Shown: positions 1 through 8,866 of the stretch, one piece after another
How positions within the stretch are numbered: the first letter of the stretch is position 1
Layout: each line of letters opens with the position of its first letter
Source: CAJXMH01 sp964001305
Lineage (GTDB): Bacteria > Bacteroidota > Bacteroidia > Flavobacteriales_E > Vicingaceae
Direction of reading: 5' to 3'
Assembly: GCA_964001305.1 (NCBI GenBank)
Contig: CAXFAI010000024.1
Coordinates: 3,788-67,787 of the forward strand
DNA: 64,000 nt
Translations under genes and position numbers: made by a program
The notes under the pieces: model-generated
Told to the model about the DNA's origin: nothing
What the model saw: only the letters and a program-made list of their open reading frames with translations
Database searches by the model: none

Positions 1-723
1 TAACCTTATCAGCATACTGTCATTAAAGTTCCATATTTCAGTCAACTGATTGAGATTAGAATAGCCACCTAATGCTTCTCTATAGGAAACCATTTTTCCA
101 CTAAAGTAAGGACCAATCCCATACAATTTTAATAAAGTAGCACTGTCTGCTGTATTAACATCAACAATGAGTTTTGGGTATTCCTTTTTCTTTTTTACAC
201 TTTTGGAATCTTCATTTTTCTCATCGTAAACCTTTGCAGTTAATTTCTTAGAATTTTGATTTTCAAATTCGCTTTCATTTGGAAGTAATATATAAGGTTC
301 AAGCTTTAAGTAAGTAGAATCAGAAATGGTATACATTTTTTGCACATCTTCTTTTGTTCTAAACTTGCCTCCTTTTTCTTCATAGTTTTTTATAACCTGT
401 GCTTGCTTTTCAGAGAGTCCCAATTTTTTCCAATCGGCAATTGACAAGCCATTAGGATTGAATTTAAATAATCTAACTTGAACCTCTTTTAATGGCTCAG
501 CTTCATGAATAACTTTTTGGCCTTTCTGCTTTAACTTTTCTTGCTCTTCTTGATATGCCTGGGCAAGTTCTTCAATTCTATTATTTGAATAGTTAAGCTC
601 ACCTGGGTTCAATACCAAATAGTAACGTGCTCCAATAAAAAGCAGAGATAAAATGGATAAACCCATAATTCCTCTTCTTTCAATTTTACTAAAATGAAAA
701 TAGTCTTTGAATTGGTTTTTCAA
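1..723 (-). CDS. Helix-hairpin-helix protein, membrane-anchored (3' end missing)
   Basis: The frame is open for 241 residues and runs off the window at base 1, so the C-terminus is missing. One membrane segment lies at about residues 21-38, followed by a charged, helical linker. Two helix-hairpin-helix-like stretches are visible: about 88-110 (motif SIADWKKLGLSEKQA) and about 183-205 (VNTADSATLLKLYGIGP), the latter resembling the ComEA-type HhH. The start is a TTG at 721-723; the first ATG (664-666) would remove the N-terminal KNQFKDYFHFSKIERRG block that from memory is typical of this Bacteroidota family. The TTG sits two bases after the stop of the upstream lipoprotein gene, implying translational coupling. 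HhH motifs bind DNA non-specifically, so a role in DNA uptake or nucleoid contact is possible but only inferred. Confidence 0.75.
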   Translation of the reverse strand, partial: MKNQFKDYFHFSKIERRGIMGLSILSLLFIGARYYLVLNPGELNYSNNRIEELAQAYQEEQEKLKQKGQKVIHEAEPLKEVQVRLFKFNPNGLSIADWKKLGLSEKQAQVIKNYEEKGGKFRTKEDVQKMYTISDSTYLKLEPYILLPNESEFENQNSKKLTAKVYDEKNEDSKSVKKKKEYPKLIVDVNTADSATLLKLYGIGPYFSGKMVSYREALGGYSNLNQLTEIWNFNDSMLIRL

Positions 724-725
724 GC

Positions 726-1385
726 TTATTGAATTGCGATTTCCACTTGCCCATCTTTAGGGCAACCTTCCAAAAGTAATCCAATATTTTGATATAGAGA
801 ATCTTCAATGGTTAAAGCCTCTTTGGATAAGTTAAATTGTGCGATTCCAATTCCATAATTTAACCAAGTAAATGTAGAAGCATTTAGCAAGTTTGGAACA
901 TCAATTTTAAATGTATCTATCACTCCATTTGCCGGTTGAACATAGAATTTTTCAATAGGTCCGTAAGAAAACTGAACAAACAAAGTATCTTGTAAAGTCA
1001 GCACTCTATTACTATTTAGAGACAAATAAAGTGTTGTTGTATTAGTTGCATATAAGTCAAGGTCAAAATCCTTTTTTAAATCTAAATTGCTAATCAATGT
1101 TTGATAACCATTAGAATTGATTTTAATCAAATCGGCTCTTCCGCTTTTAGATTCATCTAATTCGTAGGATAATCTGACGTATCCATTCCCATCTGTAATT
1201 GCACTTGCTAAAATGGTTGGTTCATTAAAACTTCCAAAACTAGAGTTTGCCTTTAAAGCAATTTCCACCTGTGAAGCAACTTGGTCACAGTTCTCATATA
1301 CGCGAGCTGAAATTTCACTCACGACTACTTCCTCTTTACAGGAATACAAAATAATTCCCAAGAGAATCAGAATCGAATACTTCAT
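726..1385 (-). CDS. Hypothetical lipoprotein
   Basis: This 219-residue protein starts with a short basic and hydrophobic leader ending in the lipobox LYSC, with the acylated cysteine at residue 16, so it should be a lipoprotein of the periplasm or outer membrane. The remainder is rich in beta-strand-forming sequence (for example ITDGNGYVRLSYEL), which resembles a carboxypeptidase-regulatory or transthyretin-like fold, but I do not recognise a family. Its start overlaps the symporter stop by one base (TAATG), and the HhH gene follows two bases after its own stop, so the three genes are probably co-transcribed. Function unknown. Confidence 0.75.
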   Translation of the reverse strand: MKYSILILLGIILYSCKEEVVVSEISARVYENCDQVASQVEIALKANSSFGSFNEPTILASAITDGNGYVRLSYELDESKSGRADLIKINSNGYQTLISNLDLKKDFDLDLYATNTTTLYLSLNSNRVLTLQDTLFVQFSYGPIEKFYVQPANGVIDTFKIDVPNLLNASTFTWLNYGIGIAQFNLSKEALTIEDSLYQNIGLLLEGCPKDGQVEIAIQ

Positions 1386-3448
1386 TACTTAAAACGCTTA
1401 ATAGCTCCAGATTTAATTCTAGCGAAATAATCGTTCATATCATCTTTCACTTCATTGGAAAGGATTAACAATCCCAAAATATTGGGAAATGCCATACCTA
1501 AAATCATTAAATCAGAAAAGTCTAAGACAGCACCTAAACCAACTGATGAACCAATAACGATAAAGATTAGAAAAATTAATTTGTAGGAGTAGTCAGCTAA
1601 CTTGCTACCTCCAAATAAAAATGTCCAAGCCTTTAACCCATAGTACGACCATGAAATCATAGTAGAGAAAGCGAACAAGAAAATGGCTACCACTAATACC
1701 AATGAAAACCATGGAAACACACTACTGAAAGCAGCTGATGTTAATTCCGAGCCTTCCAAACCAGAAGTTCCATCAGCAAAACCAGTAAACACTAAAACTA
1801 AGGCAGTCATTGTACAAACCACAACAGTATCAACAAATGGCTCTAATAATGCAACTACTCCTTCACTTACAGGTTCATTGGTTTTTGATGCTGAATGAGC
1901 TATAGAAGCAGACCCAACTCCTGCTTCATTTGAAAAGGCAGCTCTTTGAAAACCTACTATTAGAACTCCAATTACTCCCCCTTTAATTGCTGGTGAATTA
2001 AACGCTCCTTGATAAATTTCAACAAATACGTCACCTACATTTCCAATATTCATTCCTATTATTATTAAGGCAAATAGAACATATAGCCCTGCCATAAATG
2101 GCACTATCTTATCGGTCACTTTGGCGATACTTTTAATTCCACCGATAATAACGATTCCAACTAACAAAGCGAGAACAATACCGAACCAAACACCGTAATC
2201 AGCTATTGCAGGAAATTCACCTGAAAGTTGAGCAAAGGCTTGATTGGCTTGAAACATATTTCCTCCACCGAATGAACCTCCAATACAAAGAATAGCAAAA
2301 ACAAAAGCCAGCACTTTTCCCAGACCACCAAGGTTTCTTTTTGCTAAACCTTCGGTTAAGTAATACATAGGTCCGCCAGATATTTCGCCTTTTTCATTCA
2401 CTTTTCTGTATTTCACACCAAGTGTACACTCAGTAAACTTACTGGCCATGCCAATTAAACCGGCTATAATCATCCAAAAGGTAGCACCCGGCCCACCAAG
2501 ACTAATGGCTACCGCAACTCCGGCAATATTCCCCAATCCTACAGTTGCAGAAAGCGCCGTTGTTAATGCTTGAAAATGGGTCACCTCTCCTTGATCATCC
2601 GGATTACTGAACTTCCCTTTTACAAGATCAATGGCATGTTTTACTCCTTTCGCATTTATAAACTTCATTCGAATGGTAAAAAACAATGCTCCCAGAACTA
2701 GCCAAACTACAATAAATGGAATACCTTTTTTCTGAACATCTCCATTTGGATGCAGAACTGGGCGAGGGTTATCATATACTACAGCCGCTAAATTTTCAGA
2801 TCCAACTTCAATGACATCTTCAATGTTATTGGCGTCATATATAAGCTTTCCTTGTTTGGCCTTATGCTTTAAAGTCCCACTTGCAGCTGCAAAAACTTTT
2901 ACTTGATTGTTATCATCTTGTTCTACTATGGCGATTGCATCACCCTTTTTCACCTTAGAACCATCGCTTAATAACCACTCTTTTAATCTGATTTTCTTGA
3001 TTTCAGGAGAAGACCAACCAGGAGCCTTAATTTGCTTTTCATCAGCATACACAATGGGATCGTATAGACCTATCGCTGAGAATGGGTCCCAGAAAAGAAA
3101 ATTGGTCATGTGTTGTACAATGGGCTTAAAAGTGGCGTTCATATGCTCTTCAGCTGATTCTGGAGGAATAACACCTTGAACCAACTGCTCATTTCCATCA
3201 GCGTCTGTTACCAATACTGTAAATTCACTTCCTTCTGTTATGCCCAGACTTGAGTTCGACTTTCGATCTACACTTTGGTGAGACCACTTGTATAAGAAAG
3301 GAGCTTTTCCACCGCTAACCTCAACGAAAGCAACTCCATCGTTAATTTTAGAACTAGGATTCTCATACTTTAGTTCCACTTCAAAATCAGAAGCAAATAC
3401 TGCAAGCGTTAAACAAGATAAAATGAAAGTAAAGAATTGCTTAATCAT
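1385..3448 (-). CDS. Alanine/glycine:Na+ symporter (AGCS family) with extracytoplasmic N-terminal extension
   Basis: A 687-residue protein whose C-terminal ~440 residues are a Na+:alanine/glycine symporter. AGCS signatures are clear: GLGNIAGVAVAISLGGPGA near residue 302, SKFTECTLGVKY, and FSNEAGVGSASIAH. Ordinary family members are about 450-550 residues. The extra ~245 residues comprise a signal peptide (1-19), a SprB/PKD-like beta unit (about 22-95, with SGGKAPFLYKW), and a biotinyl/lipoyl-like barrel (about 155-205, with LLSDGSKVKKGDAIAIVEQ and AAASGTLKH). The position aligning with the modified lysine is an asparagine, so the barrel is probably not lipoylated. The extension would lie in the periplasm ahead of the first membrane helix. 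First gene of a three-gene operon. Transport assignment is firm; the role of the extension is unknown. Confidence 0.88.
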   Translation of the reverse strand: MIKQFFTFILSCLTLAVFASDFEVELKYENPSSKINDGVAFVEVSGGKAPFLYKWSHQSVDRKSNSSLGITEGSEFTVLVTDADGNEQLVQGVIPPESAEEHMNATFKPIVQHMTNFLFWDPFSAIGLYDPIVYADEKQIKAPGWSSPEIKKIRLKEWLLSDGSKVKKGDAIAIVEQDDNNQVKVFAAASGTLKHKAKQGKLIYDANNIEDVIEVGSENLAAVVYDNPRPVLHPNGDVQKKGIPFIVVWLVLGALFFTIRMKFINAKGVKHAIDLVKGKFSNPDDQGEVTHFQALTTALSATVGLGNIAGVAVAISLGGPGATFWMIIAGLIGMASKFTECTLGVKYRKVNEKGEISGGPMYYLTEGLAKRNLGGLGKVLAFVFAILCIGGSFGGGNMFQANQAFAQLSGEFPAIADYGVWFGIVLALLVGIVIIGGIKSIAKVTDKIVPFMAGLYVLFALIIIGMNIGNVGDVFVEIYQGAFNSPAIKGGVIGVLIVGFQRAAFSNEAGVGSASIAHSASKTNEPVSEGVVALLEPFVDTVVVCTMTALVLVFTGFADGTSGLEGSELTSAAFSSVFPWFSLVLVVAIFLFAFSTMISWSYYGLKAWTFLFGGSKLADYSYKLIFLIFIVIGSSVGLGAVLDFSDLMILGMAFPNILGLLILSNEVKDDMNDYFARIKSGAIKRFK

Positions 3449-3470
3449 AAGTTATTTTTTGCTAAACCAA

Positions 3471-3478
3471 CAAATATA
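3471..3478 (-). promoter_or_regulatory. -7 promoter box for the symporter operon
   Basis: Read on the minus strand the bases are TATATTTG, an exact match to the Bacteroidota -7 consensus TAnnTTTG, 23 bases before the symporter ATG. No well-spaced TTG -33 box is evident, so the call rests on the -7 element and its position. Confidence 0.4.
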
Positions 3479-3522
3479 ACTTAAATATCAAGCAATATAA
3501 AGGAGACAAGCCTTGAATTGTA

Positions 3523-4440
3523 CTAAGTTTGATTTTCAGTCAATTGCTTTTCAAGTATTGCAATTCCGTCTTCAAAGCTGTGTGGATTGTATCCCAATTG
3601 ATTAATGGCTTTATCCAATACAAAACCTGTTTTAGGAGGGCGTTTTGCAGCTTGATTAAGTGCTGATGATGAAATTTCTTGAATGTAAGAAGCATCTAGT
3701 TTATAATATTCGGCTACTCTTCTTACCAATTCTACAATGCTCATAAAATCTTTTCCTGATAGGTGAAAAATTCCTTCTGCCTCCTTTTCTGCAATCAAAA
3801 TACAACCATCGGCCAAATCTTCAGCTAATGTTGGACTTCTAAATTGGTCATTTACAATGGTTAAAGTTTGTCCCTTTTCTAAAGCTCCTTTTGCCCAAAG
3901 TACAATGTTTGAGCGGCTCATATCATCTACAATTCCATATACAATAATGGTTCTAGCAATAGACCATTTTGTGTTGCTATTTAGTACTATTTTTTCAGCT
4001 TCAAGCTTTGACTTTCCATAATAGCTTAACGGATTGGGTGAGTCTTCTTCACGATAAGGCCCATCTTCTCCATCAAAAACAAAGTCAGTGGAGAGATGAA
4101 TAAAGTGAACATTCCATTTTTCGGAAGCTTCTACTAAATACTTAACTGCATTCACATTCAAATCCCAACATTCCTCTTTTTTTTCTTCACATGCATCTAC
4201 GTTCGTCATAGCCGCCGTATTGATAATTGCATTTGGCTTGTACTTTGACACTACTGAATCAACTTCCTCTTGATTGCTTATATCCAAACTTTCATAAATA
4301 TATCCTTCAGTTACCTTTACCCGATTTTCTCCACGAGAAGTGGCAATTAATTGAATATCTTCCCTTTGTCTTAGTTTATGAACTAATTTCTGTCCTAAAA
4401 GTCCATTACTACCTGTCACTAATATTCTTTTCAATTCCAT
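3523..4440 (-). CDS. RmlD-like sugar-nucleotide reductase (SDR family)
   Basis: A 305-residue extended short-chain dehydrogenase. The N-terminal nucleotide-binding motif is TGSNGLLGQKL (residues 9-19), and the catalytic YxxxK is in YYGKSK at about 139-144, preceded by the STDFVFDG stretch typical of dTDP-4-dehydrorhamnose reductase (RmlD). The length fits that family (about 285-300). It lies at the downstream end of the purM-prfA-pyrF run and overlaps the K+ channel gene by 10 bases, far from the rmlB-like gene at 37428-38489. It may reduce a dTDP-4-keto sugar, but many orphan RmlD-like proteins have unknown substrates, so rfbD is not assigned. Confidence 0.75.
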   Translation of the reverse strand: MELKRILVTGSNGLLGQKLVHKLRQREDIQLIATSRGENRVKVTEGYIYESLDISNQEEVDSVVSKYKPNAIINTAAMTNVDACEEKKEECWDLNVNAVKYLVEASEKWNVHFIHLSTDFVFDGEDGPYREEDSPNPLSYYGKSKLEAEKIVLNSNTKWSIARTIIVYGIVDDMSRSNIVLWAKGALEKGQTLTIVNDQFRSPTLAEDLADGCILIAEKEAEGIFHLSGKDFMSIVELVRRVAEYYKLDASYIQEISSSALNQAAKRPPKTGFVLDKAINQLGYNPHSFEDGIAILEKQLTENQT

Positions 4441-5435
4441 TTCTTTAAATCTTCAATTTGGTTCTTCATGCCTAATACAAACAACTTTGTACCTTCCGTA
4501 ATAATAGTATCGGGTGTGGGGTTCAAAAGGTATTCTCCTTCTATGGTTTTTAATCCCACAATATTTGCTCCTGAACGTCTTCTTATATGTAAATCCTGTA
4601 TGGACTTATCTTTAAATTCTTTCGGTAAACTTTCATAACTAATTTCCTCTAAAGAAATATTGTTGTCTTGTCCACTTAGGTGATTGAAAAATTCAACAAC
4701 ATCAGGTTTCAACACCAAAGATGCCATGTGAGAACCACCTACCTTGTCTGGCATAACCACATTATCTGCACCCGCCATTCTCAATTTTTTATCCGTTGAA
4801 TCTTGAGAAGCTCTACTAATAATCAACAAATCAGGATTCATCTCTCTAGCGGTTAAAACAACAAAAACATTGTCAGCATCTTCTGGAAGCGTAGTTATTA
4901 AGGCTCTGGCTTTCTTAATACCCGCATTAATTAATACTTTATCGTTGGTTGCATCTCCTTCCAGATAATTGGTATTACCCTCTGCTTTAAGCTCTTCTAA
5001 AATTTCATCATCTCTCTCTATTAGAATAAACTCTTGATTGTTTACTCCTAATTCATGCAAAATTTGTCTTCCATTTCTACCAAATCCGCAAACGATGATA
5101 TGATTTTCCAACTTTTTGATCTTTTTAATCTTCTTTAATTCACCTAAGTGTTTTCTAAACTGCCCATCTAACAAATAAGCAGAAATGGCACTTAAAGCGT
5201 AGGCAAAAGTACCAAAACTGGTTACGATTAAGAATGCCGTAAAGTACCTTCCACTATCGGAAAGTGGTCTTATTTCTTGAAACCCAACTGTAGAAATGGT
5301 TATAATGGTAAAATAAAATGCTTCACCAAATGTATAGCCTTCAATAAGAACAAAACCAAGAATTCCAACAACGGAAATGAGGACTAAGATTAGAAGGGCG
5401 TAATAGAGTTTTCTAAATTCAGAAATGGTGTGCAC
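4431..5435 (-). CDS. Potassium channel with RCK (TrkA-N/TrkA-C) domains
   Basis: A 334-residue two-helix ion channel subunit. Two membrane helices (about 12-32 and 62-86) flank a pore loop with filter TISTVGFQE; the classical filter is TVGYG. This is followed by a cytoplasmic RCK_N Rossmann domain (about 110-225, GFGRNG motif, acidic residue in LIERDD) and an RCK_C domain (about 255-334). The layout is that of Kch/MthK-like K+ channels gated by a ligand at the RCK domains. It lies between the PspC-like gene (7-base gap) and the RmlD-like gene (10-base overlap), so all three are probably in one transcript. Confidence 0.88.
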   Translation of the reverse strand: MHTISEFRKLYYALLILVLISVVGILGFVLIEGYTFGEAFYFTIITISTVGFQEIRPLSDSGRYFTAFLIVTSFGTFAYALSAISAYLLDGQFRKHLGELKKIKKIKKLENHIIVCGFGRNGRQILHELGVNNQEFILIERDDEILEELKAEGNTNYLEGDATNDKVLINAGIKKARALITTLPEDADNVFVVLTAREMNPDLLIISRASQDSTDKKLRMAGADNVVMPDKVGGSHMASLVLKPDVVEFFNHLSGQDNNISLEEISYESLPKEFKDKSIQDLHIRRRSGANIVGLKTIEGEYLLNPTPDTIITEGTKLFVLGMKNQIEDLKKWN

Positions 5436-5442
5436 AGCTCGG

Positions 5443-5667
5443 TTATAAATCCCAAATGGTTTTTTTCTTCTTGAATTTAAATAAGTGTTTATGTTCTAGA
5501 ACAAAGGCCATAACTAAATAAATAATTAGTGGAGAACCAAGGGTTAGAAAAGAAGTATAAATAAAATAGATCCTAATTTTAGAACTATTTATACCTAGTT
5601 TTTTACCCCACCATTCACAAACACCGAAAGCATACTTTTCAAAAAAATCTTGAATATTCTGAATCAT
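5443..5667 (-). CDS. Small PspC-domain membrane protein
   Basis: A 74-residue protein with the PspC-like pattern: an amphipathic N-terminus containing FGVCEWWGKKLGI, then one hydrophobic segment (about 31-56, ending in IIYLVMAFVLEH) and a lysine-rich tail. PspC-family proteins are envelope-stress membrane proteins, but stand-alone short forms in Bacteroidota have no defined role. It starts one base downstream of the DUF2851 stop and is followed 7 bases later by the channel gene, so it is part of the same operon. Confidence 0.7.
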   Translation of the reverse strand: MIQNIQDFFEKYAFGVCEWWGKKLGINSSKIRIYFIYTSFLTLGSPLIIYLVMAFVLEHKHLFKFKKKKTIWDL

Positions 5668-5668
5668 A

Positions 5669-6949
5669 TTAACTTTTCATTAGGATTTCGCTTCCAATCA
5701 TGCAAGTTAGGCATTTTTTTAAATCGCAATAATTTAATTTTTGTTGAATTAAGGCTTGTGAATCATAAGCTGAGTTTGACTCTATACCGAGTTCCTTCCA
5801 TTTTCTAATAATTATATTTTTTTCACTAGAAACCTGCTCTAATAAATCAATTGCGTTCTGCTTATGAATTTCATTGGCTGTTTCATGAGCATAGGCAATT
5901 AATAAGGGACAAAGCACATTGATGATCAACATATCTACAGACTGATTACCTAACTCCTTTAGTCGATTTTGCTTACTTAGTTTATCAAGTGTAAAATGAT
6001 TATTCCAATAAGTGGAGGCTTGCACCTTAATCAAATCAAAAAGCTCATTGTATGCATTAGTTTGAATCAGAGTTTGAAAAAATCCTGATGAATTGAAAAG
6101 CAATGTAGCTAACTGTGCTATACGAATTGTAGGAAAATTAGGAGGTCTGAGTTTACTAAACTTCCACAAGCTAGGCTCAATGGATTTTAGATTATACTTT
6201 GATTTTAAAAAAACATACTGCTTCTGAAGTCTTTTGGGATAGTCTTCTTCAAATTCTAAATCTAATAAACCTGCTTGACCAAATAAAAGTGCCTCGAGCT
6301 CGAAAAGATTTGATTGATGCTTTCTAATAATTTGATAGGGTAAGGCATTTGCCAGTAATTCAAAAGGTACAGCATTTACTTTAAAACCAAAATACTTACA
6401 CAATAAATGATACAATGTTTGCTCCCAATCGTTTTTGTAAAATTGCAGCAATTGCTCTACTTTTTTTGACTTATCTTCCAAGCGCTCAATAACTGCACGA
6501 TCCATTTGGTGTGCTATTGTTGACTTTTTTACTTGGGATATAGCATCTTGGCATGGCACCCAAAACTGACTTTTCTGCAAGTCCTCATATCGGTTTAGTA
6601 AATCTAGCTTAACTCTTCCTTTTAACTCAATTGTTGGAATTATTTCTCCATTCTCTCTTCTAATAGACTCGTCATTTTCCCAAACAACATGCAAGATTAC
6701 TTTGTCATAAGCATCATCATGTTGATGGTTATGTTGTTTCCAATCGCTAGACTTAAGGTGAATCTCAATATTGCCCGCCCATCTTGTTTTATCTAAAATA
6801 ACTTGACCATTAAAAAAATCTGGTCCAGCATTCACATTATGAACTCCAGGCTTTAAAACCTGAACTATCTCACCTTCTTGTGAAAAAAGATCGTTTGAAT
6901 TAAATAATTGAAATTTCCATATGTAATGAAGAAAGTCTTCTCGCATCAT
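5669..6949 (-). CDS. DUF2851 family protein
   Basis: The protein matches the DUF2851 family of Bacteroidota as I remember it: an N-terminus like MREDFLHYIW, then the signature VLKPGVHNVNAGPDFFNGQV around residue 30-50, with length about 427. The frame stays open upstream as far as an ATG at 7076-7078, but that part would lie inside pyrF and lacks family features, so the start is placed at one of the tandem ATGs at 6944-6949, about 20 bases after the pyrF stop. Four cysteines near the C-terminus (CPLL, CDLKKCLTC) could hold a metal or cluster. Biochemical function is unknown. Confidence 0.8.
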   Translation of the reverse strand: MMREDFLHYIWKFQLFNSNDLFSQEGEIVQVLKPGVHNVNAGPDFFNGQVILDKTRWAGNIEIHLKSSDWKQHNHQHDDAYDKVILHVVWENDESIRRENGEIIPTIELKGRVKLDLLNRYEDLQKSQFWVPCQDAISQVKKSTIAHQMDRAVIERLEDKSKKVEQLLQFYKNDWEQTLYHLLCKYFGFKVNAVPFELLANALPYQIIRKHQSNLFELEALLFGQAGLLDLEFEEDYPKRLQKQYVFLKSKYNLKSIEPSLWKFSKLRPPNFPTIRIAQLATLLFNSSGFFQTLIQTNAYNELFDLIKVQASTYWNNHFTLDKLSKQNRLKELGNQSVDMLIINVLCPLLIAYAHETANEIHKQNAIDLLEQVSSEKNIIIRKWKELGIESNSAYDSQALIQQKLNYCDLKKCLTCMIGSEILMKS

Positions 6950-6968
6950 GGAAATAAAAATAAAAAAT

Positions 6969-7772
6969 TTAGCAATACTTTGCCATAGCTTGCTGAAGTT
7001 TAGCAGCTTCGGTTCTTGCTGCTTGATCAAAATCTTCAGCTGAAGAGGCATATAATATTCCTCGAGAGGAATTGACAAGAAGGCCTACATCTTTGGTTAA
7101 GCCATATTTACATACTTCTTCTAAACTACCTCCTTGAGCACCAACACCCGGCACCAATAAAAAGTGATTTGGAATTTGATTTCGGACTAATTTTAAATGT
7201 TCCGCTTTCGTTGCCCCAACAACATACATCATGTTTTTATCAGAGCCCCATTTTTGAGTTTCTTCCAATACTTTCTCAAATAGAAAATGACCATTCTCCA
7301 ACTTTTGAAATTGAAAGTCGAAGGCTCCTTGATTTGAAGTTAAGCCGAGAACTATTGCCCATTTCCCTTCATGCTGAAGAAAAGGCGTTATGGAATCATT
7401 TCCCATGTAGGGTGCTACTGTTACCGAATCAAATTGATAAGTATCAAAAAAAGTTTTCGCATAACTTAGACTCGTATTCCCTATATCTCCTCGTTTTGCA
7501 TCGGCAATGGTAAAAATGGAAGAAGGTATATAGTTTACTGTTTTTTCCAAACTTTCCCAGCCCTTACTACCTAATGCTTCGTAGAAAGCAATATTTGGTT
7601 TGTAGGCCACACACAAATCCTTTGTAGCATCTATGATTCGCTTGTTAAACTCAAAAATAGGATCATCATAGTCTAACAGAAATTTTGGAATCTTATCTAA
7701 ATCAGTATCTAAACCGATACATAAAAAGCTCTTCTTCTTTCTAATTTGTTCAATTAATTCACTTCTTTCCAT
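6969..7772 (-). CDS. pyrF: Orotidine 5'-phosphate decarboxylase
   Basis: Decarboxylates OMP to UMP, the last step of de novo pyrimidine synthesis, in the cytoplasm. The 267-residue length and the sequence (CIGLDTDLDKIP near the N-terminus; catalytic block ADAKRGDIGNTS around residue 90; PGVGAQGG phosphate-binding loop near 210) fit the longer type-2 PyrF enzymes. The ATG overlaps the prfA stop by one base (TAATG), which suggests translational coupling; DUF2851 follows about 20 bases later. No sign of damage. Confidence 0.95.
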   Translation of the reverse strand: MERSELIEQIRKKKSFLCIGLDTDLDKIPKFLLDYDDPIFEFNKRIIDATKDLCVAYKPNIAFYEALGSKGWESLEKTVNYIPSSIFTIADAKRGDIGNTSLSYAKTFFDTYQFDSVTVAPYMGNDSITPFLQHEGKWAIVLGLTSNQGAFDFQFQKLENGHFLFEKVLEETQKWGSDKNMMYVVGATKAEHLKLVRNQIPNHFLLVPGVGAQGGSLEEVCKYGLTKDVGLLVNSSRGILYASSAEDFDQAARTEAAKLQQAMAKYC

Positions 7773-8863
7773 TAGCCCATTGAATCATCTAATCCTGCTT
7801 GTAATTTCTCCGCATTTTCAGCCACTCTTAATGCTTCTATCACTTCCTCCAACTCACCATTTATAATGGCATCCAAATTATAAAGTGTCAAGTTTATACG
7901 GTGATCCGTTACTCTTCCTTGCGGATAGTTATACGTTCTAATTTTCGCTGAACGGTCTCCCGTTGAAACTTGAGATTTACGTTCCGCAGCAATTTCCTTT
8001 TCCTTTTTTTCAACCTCAGCCTCATACAACTTAGTCCGAAGGACTTTCATTGCCTTTTCGTAGTTCTTAAGCTGAGATCTTCCATCTTGACATTCAACCA
8101 CAACTCCTGTTGGAACGTGCGTTAATCGAACAGCCGATTCCGTTTTATTTACGTGCTGACCACCTGCTCCAGATGCTCTAAAAGTATCTTTCTTAATGTC
8201 AGCAGGGTTTATTTTTACATCCACTTCGTCAGCTTCTGGCAAAACTGCAACGGTTGCTGCAGAAGTGTGCACCCTACCTTGCGTTTCTGTTTGTGGAACC
8301 CGTTGAACCCGATGCACACCAGATTCATACTTCATGATTCCATAAACATTAGCACCAGTCACTTCAAAACTAATCTCCTTAAATCCACCCGATGTTCCTT
8401 CATTAACTGTTGCCAATTCATGCTTCCAACCTTTGGTTTCAATGTATTTAGTATACATTCTATAAAGGTCTCCCGCAAAAATACTTGCTTCATCTCCACC
8501 GGTCCCAGCTCTAATTTCAATAATTACATTTTTGCCATCGTCTGGATCTTTAGGAATAAGCATTAACTTAATTTGCTCTTCTAAAGGCTCCACTTTTCGT
8601 TCTAAATCATTGAGCTCAGCTTTCGCCATTTCCTTAAACTCTTCGTCTTTCTCTTCTTTAATTATGGCCTTTGAAGATTCGATATTATCTAGAATATTCT
8701 TGTATTCATCATACGTTTCTACAATCGTCTTTAAATCACTATACTCCTTATTCAACTTCACATAACGATCCATATCAGCTATGATGTCTGGGTCCACAAT
8801 TTGTTGCGAAACCTCTTTGTAGCGATCTTTTATCGACTCAAGTTTATCAATTAAGTTGCTCAT
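7772..8863 (-). CDS. prfA: Peptide chain release factor 1
   Basis: A 363-residue class-I release factor that reads UAA and UAG and triggers peptidyl-tRNA hydrolysis. The catalytic GGQ is at residues 234-236 (GAGGQHVNKTES), and the codon-recognition tripeptide is P-Q-T at 190-192 inside RVPQTETQGR, the PxT type of RF1 rather than the SPF type of RF2. Length is normal. It sits 3 bases after the purM stop and one base overlaps pyrF, so it lies in the middle of an operon. Confidence 0.96.
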   Translation of the reverse strand: MSNLIDKLESIKDRYKEVSQQIVDPDIIADMDRYVKLNKEYSDLKTIVETYDEYKNILDNIESSKAIIKEEKDEEFKEMAKAELNDLERKVEPLEEQIKLMLIPKDPDDGKNVIIEIRAGTGGDEASIFAGDLYRMYTKYIETKGWKHELATVNEGTSGGFKEISFEVTGANVYGIMKYESGVHRVQRVPQTETQGRVHTSAATVAVLPEADEVDVKINPADIKKDTFRASGAGGQHVNKTESAVRLTHVPTGVVVECQDGRSQLKNYEKAMKVLRTKLYEAEVEKKEKEIAAERKSQVSTGDRSAKIRTYNYPQGRVTDHRINLTLYNLDAIINGELEEVIEALRVAENAEKLQAGLDDSMG

Positions 8864-8866
8864 ACA

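Noticed and set aside
5669..7078. Longer start for the DUF2851 gene at 7078
   Set aside because: The added 43 residues overlap the pyrF coding region and lack the conserved family N-terminus, which begins at the ATGs at 6944-6949.
8153..8566. 137-codon plus-strand open frame inside prfA
   Set aside because: It lies antisense to a fully conserved prfA, has a Cys/Ser/Phe-rich composition typical of shadow frames, and shows no domain or start signal.
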